A stretch of 64,000 bases of DNA from Paenibacillus sediminis. GTDB lineage: Bacteria; Bacillota; Bacilli; Paenibacillales; Paenibacillaceae. The position numbers and the translations under genes were made by a program. This document shows, one piece after another, positions 9,010 through 18,975 of the stretch. Where the stretch lies: contig NZ_JAGGKP010000001.1 in NCBI RefSeq assembly GCF_017873765.1, positions 558,001-622,000 on the forward strand, in the 5' to 3' direction. Position 1 is the stretch's first letter. The number at the start of each line of letters is the position of its first letter. The notes beneath the pieces were generated by a model. The model worked only from the letters and a program-made list of their open reading frames with translations, was not told the origin of the DNA and searched no databases.

Positions 9010-9090
9010 CCTGCGATACGCTTTCTCCGAAAAAAAGAGCCGCTTCATTCTGCCCATTTTTGCGGAGAGAGAATATCGCAGGTTTTTTTT
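9010..9090 (+). terminator. Long intrinsic terminator after the amaP unit
   Basis: CCTGCGATA (9010-9018) pairs with TATCGCAGG (9074-9082); an inner TTCTCCG/CGGAGAG pairing extends the stem. Eight T residues follow (9083-9090). Confidence 0.8.
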
Positions 9091-9142
9091 GTTCATGAGT
9101 CAAGCATACTAAATATATCGATTTAAACCTCAGGAGGCCGTA

Positions 9143-9601
9143 ATGAAAAGACGTCTAGCAAGAGAAATCGCGGTACAGAGTTTGTACCAGATGGAAATGA
9201 ATGAAGTTGAGCCCGAGGCAGCTGTATGGATGCTGCTTACCGAAGCTCATGAAGATAACGAAACACAAATTGAAATTCGCAATGTAGATGAGATGCGCAT
9301 TTACGTGGTTGACCTTGTTCGAAATGTATGGTCACGCAAAGAAGTGCTCGACGATATTTTGAAGGATTATTTGAAAAACTGGCAAGTCAGCCGTTTATCA
9401 AGGGTAGACCGCCAAATTTTAAGACTAGGCGTATATGAAATGATTTTCTCGAGCGATGTTCCTCCGAAGGTAGCCGTTAATGAAGCGATTGAACTGTCCA
9501 AACATTTTGGCACAGAACAATCCGGTAAGTTCGTAAATGGCGTGCTTGGGAAAATGATTCATGATTTGGAGCAGCTTAAGACAAAGCATGTAATCAAATG
9601 A
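9143..9601 (+). CDS. nusB: NusB, transcription antitermination factor
   Basis: All-helical RNA-binding protein that with NusE binds boxA RNA in rRNA transcripts. The family start MKRRLAREIAVQSLYQME and the later LSRVDRQILRLGVYEM and PPKVAVNEAIELSKHFG motifs are all present. The 152-residue length is slightly above B. subtilis NusB. CAGGAGG at 9131-9137 precedes ATG 9143. As in Bacillus, folD and xseAB follow. Confidence 0.96.
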   Translation: MKRRLAREIAVQSLYQMEMNEVEPEAAVWMLLTEAHEDNETQIEIRNVDEMRIYVVDLVRNVWSRKEVLDDILKDYLKNWQVSRLSRVDRQILRLGVYEMIFSSDVPPKVAVNEAIELSKHFGTEQSGKFVNGVLGKMIHDLEQLKTKHVIK

Positions 9602-9648
9602 GATGAAATAATTATCTAACACAATAGATCATGGGGGAGAGAAAGCAA

Positions 9649-10506
9649 ATGACAGCACCAATTATTAATGGCAAACAAGTTTCAGATGACATCAGAGAAA
9701 GTATCCGTCAAGAAGTGGCAGCCCTTGCTAAGCAAGGCGTGACTCCGGGTCTGGCTGTTGTCTTAGTCGGTGAAGATCCAGCTTCTCAAGTATATGTGCG
9801 TAATAAGGAGAAGGCGTGTCACGATTTGGGTTACTACTCGGAAGTTCACCGTCTCCCGGCCTCCACTTCACAGGAAGAGCTGCTCGCGCTAGTTCATAAG
9901 CTGAATGAGCAGCAGAACATTAACGGGATCTTAGTACAGCTTCCGCTTCCGAAACATATTGATGAGAAGGCTATTATTGATGCAATTGCCGTAGAAAAAG
10001 ATGTTGATGGCTTCCATCCTGTCAATGTAGGGAATCTAGTCATTGGTGATGATAGTTTGCTTCCTTGTACTCCAGCAGGTGTGATCGAATTAATTAAACG
10101 TGCGGGTATCGAAATAGCCGGCAAGCATGCTGTAGTCATCGGACGCAGTAATATCGTCGGCAAGCCTGTATCTCTGCTGCTTCAACGTGAGAATGCAACG
10201 GTTACGATGTGTCACTCAAGAACAACGAACATGGCAGAGCTGGCTAGACAAGCTGATATTTTAGTCGTCGCTATCGGTAAGGCCAATTTTATTGATGCGA
10301 GCTACGTCAAACCAGGTGCCGTAGTTATTGATGTAGGTATGAATCGTCTCGAAAATGGTAAATTGGCGGGCGATGTTGATTTTGAATCGGTTAAAGAAGT
10401 GTCTGGACCCATTACGCCTGTTCCTGGCGGAGTAGGACCTATGACGATCACGATGCTCATGCGGAACACGCTGGTGGCAGCGAAACGGGCGCACGGATTA
10501 GCCTAA
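9649..10506 (+). CDS. folD: FolD, methylenetetrahydrofolate dehydrogenase/cyclohydrolase
   Basis: Bifunctional one-carbon enzyme converting 5,10-methylene-THF to 10-formyl-THF with NADP. Visible: the catalytic YVRNKEKAC region with the conserved Lys, VQLPLPKH, the DVDGFHPVN motif, the nucleotide site [11 protein letters not shown] and the ending [18 protein letters not shown]. 285 residues, normal length. ATG 9649 is used because GGGGGAGAG (9633-9641) lies before it; the upstream ATG at 9631 overlaps that site. xseA follows after 14 bases. Confidence 0.97.
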   Translation: MTAPIINGKQVSDDIRESIRQEVAALAKQGVTPGLAVVLVGEDPASQVYVRNKEKACHDLGYYSEVHRLPASTSQEELLALVHKLNEQQNINGILVQLPLPKHIDEKAIIDAIAVEKDVDGFHPVNVGNLVIGDDSLLPCTPAGVIELIKRAGIEIAGKHAVVIGRSNIVGKPVSLLLQRENATVTMCHSRTTNMAELARQADILVVAIGKANFIDASYVKPGAVVIDVGMNRLENGKLAGDVDFESVKEVSGPITPVPGGVGPMTITMLMRNTLVAAKRAHGLA

Positions 10507-10520
10507 AGGGGCGATGCTTG

Positions 10521-11900
10521 GTGGAACAGCGCATTTATTCTATTAAAGAGCTTAACCGTTATATTCGCATGAAGATGGAGTCGGATACACTCTTGTCTGA
10601 AGTGTGGATTCGCGGTGAAATCTCTAACTTTACTCATCATTCAAGCGGGCATATGTACTTTACGCTGAAAGATAAAGACAGCCGAATCAAGGCTATTATG
10701 TTCGCTTCCCATAATCAGCGATTGGCGTTTATTCCTAAAGAGGGAACAATGGTCATCGCGCGTGGCAATGTGACGGTGTATGAACGAGATGGACAGTACC
10801 AATTTTATGCGACTCAAATGCAGCCAGACGGCATCGGAAGCTTATATTTAGCTTATGAACAGTTAAAGAATAAGCTTGCGCAAGAAGGTTTGTTCGATAT
10901 TTCGCGTAAACGTCCGCTTCCTAGATATCCTAGGAAAATTGGCGTCATCACTTCACCAACCGGGGCGGCTGTACGCGATATTATAACGACGCTTCAAAGA
11001 CGGTTTCCACAAGTGCCTATTCTATTGTATCCGGTGCTTGTACAAGGGAAGTCGGCTGCTCCATCGATTGTTAAGGCGATCGAGCAGATGAATGAGATGG
11101 CCGAAGCTGATGTATTGATCGTCGGTCGCGGGGGAGGATCGCTCGAAGAGCTGTGGGCTTTTAACGAAGAGATGGTGGCGCGGGCTATCTTCGCTTCACA
11201 GATTCCGGTCGTATCCGCTGTCGGACACGAAACTGACTTCACCATCGCTGATTTCACTGCAGATTTGCGCGCAGCCACACCGACAGCTGCTGCGGAACTT
11301 GCGGTTCCGCACGCCGCCGACGTTAAGGCACAGCTTGAACAGCGGCAGCGCCAGCTGCAGAGCGGGCTCTTGCATAAAGTGCAGCAATATCGCGAGCGGC
11401 TCGGCCGCCTGCAGCGATCTCCGGTGCTGTTGCAGCCGCGCCGCTACATGCTGCAGCATGCCGAGCGGCTCGATATGCTGCAGCACCGCCTCAAGAGCCG
11501 CGTCGAATCGCGGCTCGCATTGACGCAGGAGCGGCAAGGCCGCCTGCATCAGCGGCTGCTCCGCTATGATCCGCGCGAGCAGGTTGTCTTCGCGAAGCGT
11601 CGCACCGTGGACAGTGAGCGCAAGCTTCAGCTTGCGATGCAATCCATTTTGCGAAGCAAGACTCAGCAGCTTTCTACAGGCATTCGGCAATTGGATGCGC
11701 TCAGCCCGCTGAAAGTAATGGCCAGAGGGTACAGCCTTGTCTATGATGAACGGGAGAAACGATTAATTAAGTCAATCAATGATGTACAGCTCGGCGATTT
11801 GGTTAAAATTAAATTAAACGATGGTGAGCTAGATGCTCAGGTCTGGGCAATGAAGGGGGAGACGGATGGCGATGAAAACGGCGAAAGAACTAAACTTTGA
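10521..11900 (+). CDS. xseA: XseA, exodeoxyribonuclease VII large subunit
   Basis: Catalytic subunit of ExoVII, which degrades single-stranded DNA from both ends. N-terminal OB domain ([22 protein letters not shown]), then the nuclease core ([51 protein letters not shown]) and a long C-terminal coiled-coil rich in Gln, Arg and Leu. 459 residues. The start is GTG 10521 or TTG 10518 behind AAAGGGG (10505-10511). The coiled-coil part, about 11270-11650, is strikingly GC-rich compared with the rest of the gene. It overlaps xseB by 35 bases. Confidence 0.96.
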   Translation: MEQRIYSIKELNRYIRMKMESDTLLSEVWIRGEISNFTHHSSGHMYFTLKDKDSRIKAIMFASHNQRLAFIPKEGTMVIARGNVTVYERDGQYQFYATQMQPDGIGSLYLAYEQLKNKLAQEGLFDISRKRPLPRYPRKIGVITSPTGAAVRDIITTLQRRFPQVPILLYPVLVQGKSAAPSIVKAIEQMNEMAEADVLIVGRGGGSLEELWAFNEEMVARAIFASQIPVVSAVGHETDFTIADFTADLRAATPTAAAELAVPHAADVKAQLEQRQRQLQSGLLHKVQQYRERLGRLQRSPVLLQPRRYMLQHAERLDMLQHRLKSRVESRLALTQERQGRLHQRLLRYDPREQVVFAKRRTVDSERKLQLAMQSILRSKTQQLSTGIRQLDALSPLKVMARGYSLVYDEREKRLIKSINDVQLGDLVKIKLNDGELDAQVWAMKGETDGDENGERTKL

Positions 11901-12129
11901 AGAAGCGATGAATCAGCTTGAAGAGATTGTGTCAGAACTTGAGCACGGCGATGTTCCTCTAGAGAAAGCAATTGATTTGTTTCAACGCGGCATGCAGCTG
12001 TCTCAGCTGTGCAGTCAGAAGCTAGAGCAAGTAGAACGTAAAATTGAGATGATTGTACAGGAAGATGGCGAGCTTCGTAAGAAACCGTTCTCTCCAATCC
12101 TTGAGGAGAGTGAAGACGACGTTGAATAA
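11866..12129 (+). CDS. xseB: XseB, exodeoxyribonuclease VII small subunit
   Basis: An 87-residue helical protein; several copies bind the XseA coiled-coil. The family motif [24 protein letters not shown] followed by ALxLFxxG (here [11 protein letters not shown]) is present. It starts inside the end of xseA, behind GGGGGAGA (11855-11862), which suggests coupled translation. The acidic tail EESEDDVE overlaps the start of ispA. Confidence 0.95.
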   Translation: MAMKTAKELNFEEAMNQLEEIVSELEHGDVPLEKAIDLFQRGMQLSQLCSQKLEQVERKIEMIVQEDGELRKKPFSPILEESEDDVE

Positions 12130-13027
12130 TCAAGATCTGCTTCGTGATTACATGAAAGAAGTTACAGCTTTAGTAGAAGCAAGCCTTTCAGAATGTCTTC
12201 CCAGCAGTTGGGACGTTCCTGCGAATCTCAGGGAATCGATGCAATACTCACTTATGGCAGGGGGCAAACGGCTGCGTCCCTTGCTTGTTATTGCTGCGGC
12301 AGAAGCTTTGGGCGGCAGCCGAGAAGCAGCGCTTCCGGTCGCATGCGCGATTGAGATGATCCATACGTATTCATTAATTCATGATGATTTGCCAGCCATG
12401 GATAACGATGATTATCGAAGAGGCAAGCTGACGAATCATAAAGTGTATGGTGAGGCAATGGCGATACTTGCGGGAGATGCTTTGCTTACGCATGCTTTTT
12501 ACAGCATTGTTCAAGCAGCTCGTGGGCATCAGGTCCCTGCAGAGCAAGTACTCAATATTGTAGAAGATTTATCTGTGCTTGCCGGTCCTAAAGGCATGGT
12601 TGGCGGACAAGCTGCTGACATTGAGGGAGAGCAAGGGATTACGGATCTGGACCAACTAAAATATATTCATCTGCACAAAACCGGTGATCTCATCATCTTC
12701 TCATTGATGGCTGGGGGCAGAATCGCGAATGCTACGGAGGAACAGCTTACAGCGCTTGCGGCTTTCGGCCGTCACTTAGGGCTCGCTTTTCAAATTCAAG
12801 ATGATATTCTCGATTTGACAGGCGATGAAGAGAAGCTCGGAAAGAAAACGCAGAGTGACGTTAAACAGCAAAAAGTAACGTATCCCTATTTTATTGGAGT
12901 TGAAGCTTCGATATCCGAAGTGGAGAGACTCACTCAAACAGCAAAAAAAGCAATAACGGACGCAAATTTCGCTCATCCGGAGCGATTGCTTGAAATCGCG
13001 GATTATTTAGTGAAACGCGATCATTAA
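12122..13027 (+). CDS. ispA: IspA, farnesyl diphosphate synthase
   Basis: Short-chain polyprenyl synthase making farnesyl diphosphate from IPP and DMAPP. Both Asp-rich motifs are present: DDLPAMDND after SLIH, and DDILD near residue 228; GGKRLRP and KTGDL also match. The start is uncertain: TTG 12122 (301 residues) lies 12 bases after GAGGAG (12103-12108), whereas GTG 12110 is too close to it. Either way it overlaps xseB or abuts its stop. It precedes dxs, so two isoprenoid genes are adjacent. Confidence 0.93.
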   Translation: MNNQDLLRDYMKEVTALVEASLSECLPSSWDVPANLRESMQYSLMAGGKRLRPLLVIAAAEALGGSREAALPVACAIEMIHTYSLIHDDLPAMDNDDYRRGKLTNHKVYGEAMAILAGDALLTHAFYSIVQAARGHQVPAEQVLNIVEDLSVLAGPKGMVGGQAADIEGEQGITDLDQLKYIHLHKTGDLIIFSLMAGGRIANATEEQLTALAAFGRHLGLAFQIQDDILDLTGDEEKLGKKTQSDVKQQKVTYPYFIGVEASISEVERLTQTAKKAITDANFAHPERLLEIADYLVKRDH

Positions 13028-13040
13028 TGATCACGTATTA

Positions 13041-13067
13041 TTGAAATAAGCCCTATTGTGATATAAT
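13041..13067 (+). promoter_or_regulatory. Promoter upstream of dxs
   Basis: TATAAT (13062-13067) with a TGn extension at 13059; TTGAAA (13041-13046) lies at a short 15-base spacing. The extended -10 probably carries most of the strength. Confidence 0.5.
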
Positions 13068-13106
13068 GAAGTATATATTTTATCAATTGTCAAATCGTTA
13101 ATTAAA

Positions 13107-13129
13107 CTCCATGTGGATGGAGTGTTTTT
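13107..13129 (+). terminator. Small terminator-like hairpin in the dxs leader
   Basis: CTCCAT (13107-13112), a four-base GTGG loop, ATGGAG (13117-13122), then TGTTTTTA. It lies between the promoter and dxs, so it may attenuate dxs or end readthrough from ispA. Confidence 0.45.
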
Positions 13130-13174
13130 ATATCTGGGAATAACCAATCCAATGAAAGAAAGCAGGGAAGTCAC

Positions 13175-15082
13175 GTGCTGCTTGAACACATTAATCAACC
13201 TAGTGATATTAAAAAATTGTCGGTTGAGGAACTAGGCACATTGGCAGCGGAAATCCGCCAGTTTCTTATTGAAACGCTGTCCGTAACAGGAGGGCATCAC
13301 GCATCGAATTTAGGTGTGGTGGAACTGACAATCGCTTTGCACTATTGCTATAACAGCCCGAAGGATAAACTGATCTTCGATGTGGGTCATCAAGCGTATG
13401 TACACAAAATTTTAACAGGCAGAATGGATCGTTTTGATACGCTGCGCAAATATAAGGGATTGTGTGGATTTGTTAAACGTTCAGAAAGTGAGCATGACGT
13501 TTGGGAAGCAGGACATAGCAGCACATCGCTTTCTGCAGCTATGGGTATGGCGCTTGCTAGAGATCTTAAAGGCGAGAAAAATAAAGTTGTTGCGATCATT
13601 GGCGATGGCGCTCTTACTGGCGGCATGGCTTTTGAAGCACTGAATCACATTGGCGCTGAGAAGAAAAATTTGACCGTAATACTTAACGATAATGAAATGT
13701 CCATTGCGCCGAACGTAGGTGCTATGCACAATTACTTAAGTAAAATTCGTTCAGACAGACATTATTTACGTGCTAAAGACGAAGTGGAAATGCTGCTCAA
13801 GAAAATTCCGGCTATTGGCGGTAAGCTCGCTAAAACAGCGGAACGGATGAAAGACAGCTTGAAATATATGATGGTGCCTGGCATTTTGTTTGAGGAGCTT
13901 GGATTTACGTATTTAGGTCCAATCGACGGGCATGATCTGCCGCTCATTATTGAGACATTAAATCAAGCGAATAATGTGACAGGTCCAGTTCTGATTCATG
14001 TCATCACAACAAAAGGGAAAGGGTACTTACCTGCAGAGAACGATTCCCATAAATGGCACGGTATTTCTCCATACAAAATTGAGTCGGGCCAAATGCTGAA
14101 AGCAGCAGGGGTTCCGATGTACACAGAAGTGTTCGGAGAGACGCTGATCGAACTGGCTGAACAAGATAAACGAATTGTAGCGGTAACTCCAGCAATGCCG
14201 AGCGGCTCGGGACTAATTCCATTTTCTAAACAATTTCCTGACCGGATGATAGACGTAGGGATTGCTGAGCAGCATGCGGCAACGATGTGTGCGGCGCTCG
14301 CATTAGAAGGAATGAAGCCGGTATTCGCAGTATACTCCACGTTTATGCAGAGAGCATATGACCAAATTGTTCATGATATTTGCCGTCAAAATGCAAATGT
14401 TATTTTTGCTGTAGACCGGGCTGGATTTGTTGGAGCCGATGGTGAGACTCACCAAGGTGTCTATGACATCGCCTTTATGCGTCACATTCCGAACGTCGTT
14501 ATGATGATGCCGAAGGATGAGAATGAGCTTCGTCATATGATGAAGACAGCTCTCGAATATAATGATGGTCCAATCGCTATTCGTTATCCTCGAATTAACG
14601 GCAGAGGCGTGGCACTTGACAAAGAACTTAAGCCAATACCTATCGGAACATGGGAGAAAGTGCGTGAAGGTGAAGATTACGCGATTATTGCCATTGGACC
14701 GATGGTTCAACTGGCTGAAGAAGCAGCAGATCAGCTGAAGAAAGAGGGCGTGAAAGTTGCCGTTGTCAATGCCAGATTTATTAAGCCGCTTGATGAGAAG
14801 ATGCTTCTTGAGCTCGCTCAGTCAGGCACGAAGATGATTGTACTTGAAGAAGCTTCTGAAGCTGGCAGTCTTGGCAGCGCCGTCTTGGAATTTTATGCGA
14901 AGCAAGGAATTGATGATGCTGTCGTTCGGTTGATAGGGATTCCAGATATTTTTGTTGAACATGGAAGCATTAACGAACAACGTCAAGAAGTGGGACTTAC
15001 TTTGGAAGCTGTTGTTCAAGAGGTAAAATCATTGATTCCTGTAAACCGTTATAATTATGGTAAAACCAGCAACCCTTTATAG
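13175..15082 (+). CDS. dxs: Dxs, 1-deoxy-D-xylulose-5-phosphate synthase
   Basis: Thiamine-diphosphate enzyme joining pyruvate and glyceraldehyde-3-phosphate, first step of the MEP isoprenoid route. Visible: [18 protein letters not shown], the ThDP motif [15 protein letters not shown], the IDGHDLP region, the transketolase pyrimidine-binding domain ([35 protein letters not shown]) and the C-terminal domain. 635 residues, normal. It starts at GTG 13175 after AGCAGGGAAG. tlyA follows after 36 bases. Confidence 0.97.
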   Translation: MLLEHINQPSDIKKLSVEELGTLAAEIRQFLIETLSVTGGHHASNLGVVELTIALHYCYNSPKDKLIFDVGHQAYVHKILTGRMDRFDTLRKYKGLCGFVKRSESEHDVWEAGHSSTSLSAAMGMALARDLKGEKNKVVAIIGDGALTGGMAFEALNHIGAEKKNLTVILNDNEMSIAPNVGAMHNYLSKIRSDRHYLRAKDEVEMLLKKIPAIGGKLAKTAERMKDSLKYMMVPGILFEELGFTYLGPIDGHDLPLIIETLNQANNVTGPVLIHVITTKGKGYLPAENDSHKWHGISPYKIESGQMLKAAGVPMYTEVFGETLIELAEQDKRIVAVTPAMPSGSGLIPFSKQFPDRMIDVGIAEQHAATMCAALALEGMKPVFAVYSTFMQRAYDQIVHDICRQNANVIFAVDRAGFVGADGETHQGVYDIAFMRHIPNVVMMMPKDENELRHMMKTALEYNDGPIAIRYPRINGRGVALDKELKPIPIGTWEKVREGEDYAIIAIGPMVQLAEEAADQLKKEGVKVAVVNARFIKPLDEKMLLELAQSGTKMIVLEEASEAGSLGSAVLEFYAKQGIDDAVVRLIGIPDIFVEHGSINEQRQEVGLTLEAVVQEVKSLIPVNRYNYGKTSNPL

Positions 15083-15118
15083 GATCGAAAATTAAGCATC
15101 ATCATACAGGAGAACGCA

Positions 15119-15970
15119 ATGGTAAGCCAAAAAGAACGTATTGACGTCTTGCTTGTGGAGCAGGGCTATTATGAAAGCCGTGAAAAGGCTAAAGCAGCCA
15201 TTATGGCAGGTCTTGTCTATGGGGACGGGGACCGTATTGAAAAAGCGGGAACAAAAGTACCTAGAGATATTCAGCTCACAGTAAAAGGTGCAGTTCATCC
15301 TTATGTAAGCCGCGGCGGCTTGAAGCTGGAGAAGGCGCTTCGCTTATTCAATATTGATATGAAAGATCGTGTTATGCTTGATATCGGCTCTTCAACCGGA
15401 GGATTCACAGATTGTGCGCTTCAGCATGGAGCCAAATATGTGTATGCGATCGATGTAGGCTACAATCAACTTGATTGGTCACTAAGAAATGATGAACGTG
15501 TCTGTGTCATGGAGCGAACTAATTTCAGGTATATGACACCTGAAGATTTGACAGGTCCAGCTCCTAACTTTGCAAGTATAGACGTGTCTTTTATTTCATT
15601 AAAAATGATTCTTCCTCCGCTCAAAGCATTATTGCAGAAACCTGCGGACATCGCAGCATTAATTAAACCGCAGTTTGAAGCTGGCCGTGAGAAGGTAGGT
15701 AAATCGGGCGTTGTTCGTGATTCAAAGGTTCATGAAGAAGTGCTGATGACGATACTCACCTTTGCAAGAGAACAAGGCTTTGAGCTGAAAGGACTAACTT
15801 TCTCGCCAATTACCGGCGGTGAAGGAAACATTGAGTTTCTGGCCTACCTGCAGCTGCAAGAGGAATTAACAGCAGATCATTCACTAGTGCAGCCTCTTGA
15901 AGAGTGGGTAAAAAAAGTGGTGCAAGAGGCATCACATACGTTTACAGGTGGGCAAAAGGCTCCGAGATGA
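15119..15970 (+). CDS. tlyA: TlyA family rRNA 2'-O-methyltransferase (YqxC-like)
   Basis: N-terminal S4 RNA-binding domain (RIDVLLVEQGYYESREKAKAAIMAGLVYG, then YVSRGGLKLEKAL) and an FtsJ-type SAM-dependent methyltransferase (DIGSSTGGFTDCALQHGA, YAIDVGYNQLDW, ASIDVSFISL, LIKPQFEAGR). TlyA proteins in mycobacteria methylate 16S and 23S rRNA; the target in this group is less certain. 283 residues. AGGAG precedes ATG 15119. The terminator stem overlaps its stop codon. Confidence 0.92.
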   Translation: MVSQKERIDVLLVEQGYYESREKAKAAIMAGLVYGDGDRIEKAGTKVPRDIQLTVKGAVHPYVSRGGLKLEKALRLFNIDMKDRVMLDIGSSTGGFTDCALQHGAKYVYAIDVGYNQLDWSLRNDERVCVMERTNFRYMTPEDLTGPAPNFASIDVSFISLKMILPPLKALLQKPADIAALIKPQFEAGREKVGKSGVVRDSKVHEEVLMTILTFAREQGFELKGLTFSPITGGEGNIEFLAYLQLQEELTADHSLVQPLEEWVKKVVQEASHTFTGGQKAPR

Positions 15971-15985
15971 TCGGAGCTCTTTTCA
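15959..15985 (+). terminator. Terminator overlapping the tlyA stop
   Basis: GCTCCGA (15959-15965) and TCGGAGC (15971-15977) flank a five-base loop containing the TGA stop, followed by TCTTTTC. Confidence 0.7.
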
Positions 15986-15988
15986 TAC

Positions 15989-16018
15989 TTGTCAAAGGAA
16001 CGTATGTTCTTATATAAT
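15989..16018 (+). promoter_or_regulatory. Sigma-A promoter with an internal LexA-like box
   Basis: TTGTCA (15989-15994), an 18-base spacer and TATAAT (16013-16018). The spacer holds the perfect inverted repeat GAACGTATGTTC (15998-16009), which matches the core GAAC-RNRY-GTTC of the Gram-positive LexA/DinR box; the flanking C and G of the full consensus are replaced by G and T. It would drive the unknown gene, argR and recN. SOS control is inferred. Confidence 0.5.
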
Positions 16019-16131
16019 GAAAATTGATAATGTTCAATAAAATCATATTTGCTGAATGAAAGAGCTCACCTTTTTCGCAAAATAAAGGAGTTTTTTTCCT
16101 CGGACGCGAATGTATTGACGAGGTGAGAAGA

Positions 16132-16617
16132 ATGGAAGGAAGAAACGATGTTATCCTGATGTTCTTGATCGGCGTCACTGTAGTCATCATTCTGTTCTAT
16201 CGGCTTAGGGGCTGGTCAGATGAGAATGAAGCTTCTGTGCTTATTCCGGAAATGATGCCTATTCGTGAAGAAGAGATTTTTGATCATCCAGCATTAGATA
16301 TACTCAGTGATGCCGGATATGAAGTGCTCAGCGGCAAGATGCGAATACCGATTCTTTTTGATGCGGACGGTGTCCAGTTACATAGCCGATTATACATTGA
16401 TTATTTGGTCAGTCGTGATCATGCAACTTATATGGTAAAATTAGCGAGGGAACGCAGGCCTGTTGAATGGACAGGAAGTGCAGTCCGAAATGAGTTTTTG
16501 CATTATTTTTTGCTCTACCCTGAATGTAAGGGTTTATTATATGTCGATGTTGCGCAAAAAGAAATCAAGGAAGTATATTTACGTATGAATGATGATGAAT
16601 ATGAATGGTATGAGTAA
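16132..16617 (+). CDS. Unknown membrane-anchored protein between tlyA and argR
   Basis: I do not recognise a named family. The 161-residue product has one N-terminal membrane helix (about residues 7-21) and a soluble domain of about 135 residues with alternating charged and hydrophobic residues, including LDILSDAGYEVLSGKMRIPI and a Tyr/Asp/Glu-rich end. The helix with Arg-Leu-Arg after it suggests the domain is cytoplasmic. ATG 16132 is chosen because GAGGTGA (16120-16126) precedes it; GTG 16123 lies inside that site. It is 17 bases from argR and behind the LexA-like promoter. Confidence 0.75.
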   Translation: MEGRNDVILMFLIGVTVVIILFYRLRGWSDENEASVLIPEMMPIREEEIFDHPALDILSDAGYEVLSGKMRIPILFDADGVQLHSRLYIDYLVSRDHATYMVKLARERRPVEWTGSAVRNEFLHYFLLYPECKGLLYVDVAQKEIKEVYLRMNDDEYEWYE

Positions 16618-16634
16618 AATTACGGGAGGCTTTT

Positions 16635-17084
16635 ATGAAGGTTCAGCGACATATGAAAATACGTGAAATCATTACCCAGAAGGACATTGAGACACAGGAC
16701 GAGTTAGTCGAAGAACTAAGAAATGCTGGTTTTCAAGTGACTCAAGCGACTGTTTCACGTGATATTAAAGAGATGATGCTTATCAAAGTGCCGACAGATC
16801 AAGGCACATATAAATATTCAATGCCGACTGATCAGCGTTATAACCCTGCCAATAAATTAAAAAGAGTGCTTGCAGAATACTTTGTTCATATTGATTACAC
16901 CGGCAATTTGGTAGTCATCAAATGTTTGCCAGGATCGGCTAACGGTGTGGCAGACATCATTGATGACATGGAATGGTCTGAAGTTATGGGTACGATTAGC
17001 GGGGACGATACGATTCTGCTTATTTGCCGTACGCCGGAAGCAGGTAAAATGGTTGTAGATCAAGTGATGAGCTTTCTTTCTTAA
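16635..17084 (+). CDS. argR: ArgR/AhrC arginine repressor
   Basis: Arginine-responsive hexameric DNA-binding regulator of arginine synthesis and catabolism. N-terminal winged helix (REIITQKDIETQDELVEELRNAGFQVTQATVSRDIKEM) and C-terminal hexamerisation and arginine-binding domain (GTISGDDTILLICRT). 149 residues, normal. GGGAGGC (16623-16629) precedes ATG 16635. Adjacent to recN, as in Bacillus. Confidence 0.96.
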   Translation: MKVQRHMKIREIITQKDIETQDELVEELRNAGFQVTQATVSRDIKEMMLIKVPTDQGTYKYSMPTDQRYNPANKLKRVLAEYFVHIDYTGNLVVIKCLPGSANGVADIIDDMEWSEVMGTISGDDTILLICRTPEAGKMVVDQVMSFLS

Positions 17085-17135
17085 CAGTGGAAGCAATAAG
17101 TAAGTTGTAAGGGTTGACCGGAGGTGTATAAATCA

Positions 17136-18854
17136 ATGTTAGTCACGTTATCAATTCGTAACTTAGCTGTCGTGGAAGCTGTCGATGTTCATTTTCATCC
17201 TGGCTTTCACGTGCTGACAGGTGAGACAGGCGCAGGTAAATCGATTATAATTGATGCTCTTGGCTTGATTGCGGGTGCCCGCGGCTCAGCTGATTTAATA
17301 AGGTATGGGTGTGAAAAAGCAGAGATGGAAGCGCTCTTCGATTTAGAGGACAACCATCCTGTTTGGAATACGCTTGCGGAATTCGGAATTCAAGGCGACC
17401 GTGACGAGCATTTGATTATTCGTAGGGAATTGACATCACAAGGGAAAAGTACATCACGCATTAATGGTCAGCTAGTCAATTTGTCGATGCTCAGAGAAAT
17501 CGGTGAACAGCTAATTAATATTCATGGTCAACATGAGCACCAAAATTTACTTCGTATTGACCGCCATTTAGCGCTATTAGATACATACGGAGAGACTATT
17601 ATTGGTCCAATTAAATCTCAATATCAACATAAATATTATGAATTTATGCAAGTAGAACACGAGCTGAATGAGCTGTTGGAATCAAGTCAGAAGGCTTATC
17701 ACATGCTTGATTTGTACCGTTTTCAGTTGGAAGAGATTGCTGCTGCTGACTTAAAGGTCGGGGAAGATGAATTACTTGCCGAAGAAAAGGTAAAGCTATC
17801 GCATAGCGAGAAAATGATGGATTCTGTATCGGATGCTTATCAGTTATTGCACGGTCAACAAGGATTAGATTCCATTCGTAAAGTGATGGCCAGACTTGAG
17901 GATATATTGAAATATGACAGCAAAGGTATTCAGCCGATGTTTGAACAGCTTCAATCCGCCTATTATCAACTGGAGGATGTGGCCTATCAGCTTCGAGATT
18001 ATCGGGAAAATATTGAATTTAATCCTGCCAGACTGGAAGAGGTTGAGCAGCGACTTGATTTAATTTCAGGACTTCGCCGCAAATATGGAGAAAATGTTGA
18101 GCAAATTATTGCTTATTATGAACAAATTGAGAAGGAAACAGAGCTTCTTGAAAATAAGGATGAGCGTATAGAACAGCTTCATGCAAAACGCGATAGTCTT
18201 CTCCAAGAAGTGCTTAAACTAGCCACTGAATTAAGTGCGGTTCGCAAACAATGTGCAGCGGATTTGGCCGTTCAAGTGGAGCGGGAACTTAAGGATTTAC
18301 AAATGGAGCGTACTTCCTTGCAGGTCAAAATCGAATACGTCGACGATCCAAACGGTTATGAGCTGAACGGACAAAAAATTCGGCTAAGCAAGCAAGGACT
18401 GGATACGGCTGAATTCCTTATTTCTCCGAACCCAGGCGAGCCGCTGAGACCGCTGTCTAAAATCGCATCTGGCGGTGAATTGTCGCGGATCATGCTGGCA
18501 CTGAAGACGATTTTTGCAAGGCATGATCAAGTTCCTGTCTTAATCTTTGATGAAGTGGATACCGGTGTCAGTGGACGTGCAGCTCAGTCTATCGCTGAGA
18601 AATTGTATAATTTATCGTCTACATGCCAAGTATTCTCGATTACACATCTTCCGCAAGTCGCTTGTATGGCAGACCATCAGTATTTAATTGAGAAACAAGT
18701 TCATGACGGAAGAACAATGACACAAGTTGAAGCTTTATCCGAAGAGGGGCGAGTTAAAGAGTTGGCACGGATGCTCGGCGGAGTGGAAATAACGGAAAAA
18801 ACACTTCACCATGCACAGGAAATGTTGAAGCTGGCTAACGATAAAAAAGCTTAA
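17136..18854 (+). CDS. recN: RecN, DNA repair SMC-like ATPase
   Basis: Early responder to double-strand breaks. Walker A GETGAGKS is near residue 30, a long central coiled-coil (about residues 150-370) separates it from the signature LSKIASGGELSRIMLALK and the Walker B VLIFDEVDTGVSG. 572 residues. ATG 17136 is preferred: GGAGGT at 17120-17125 sits 10 bases upstream, while the GTG at 17124 overlaps it. It is probably co-transcribed with argR and the unknown gene from the LexA-like promoter. Confidence 0.97.
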   Translation: MLVTLSIRNLAVVEAVDVHFHPGFHVLTGETGAGKSIIIDALGLIAGARGSADLIRYGCEKAEMEALFDLEDNHPVWNTLAEFGIQGDRDEHLIIRRELTSQGKSTSRINGQLVNLSMLREIGEQLINIHGQHEHQNLLRIDRHLALLDTYGETIIGPIKSQYQHKYYEFMQVEHELNELLESSQKAYHMLDLYRFQLEEIAAADLKVGEDELLAEEKVKLSHSEKMMDSVSDAYQLLHGQQGLDSIRKVMARLEDILKYDSKGIQPMFEQLQSAYYQLEDVAYQLRDYRENIEFNPARLEEVEQRLDLISGLRRKYGENVEQIIAYYEQIEKETELLENKDERIEQLHAKRDSLLQEVLKLATELSAVRKQCAADLAVQVERELKDLQMERTSLQVKIEYVDDPNGYELNGQKIRLSKQGLDTAEFLISPNPGEPLRPLSKIASGGELSRIMLALKTIFARHDQVPVLIFDEVDTGVSGRAAQSIAEKLYNLSSTCQVFSITHLPQVACMADHQYLIEKQVHDGRTMTQVEALSEEGRVKELARMLGGVEITEKTLHHAQEMLKLANDKKA

Positions 18855-18975
18855 AAATCAAGGCCAGAACAATGTTTGACAGTAATAAAAGACCGAGGCC
18901 GAGGTTATCTTATAGGTACGCAATTGGCGACCACCTTTTCGTCAAGCGAAAGAAGCAAAGGGAGCGTGACAGCCA

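Noticed and set aside
11196-11690. Minus-strand 164-residue frame within xseA
   Set aside because: It arises from the GC-rich segment that removes stop codons on the opposite strand; no ribosome site and xseA is intact on the + strand.
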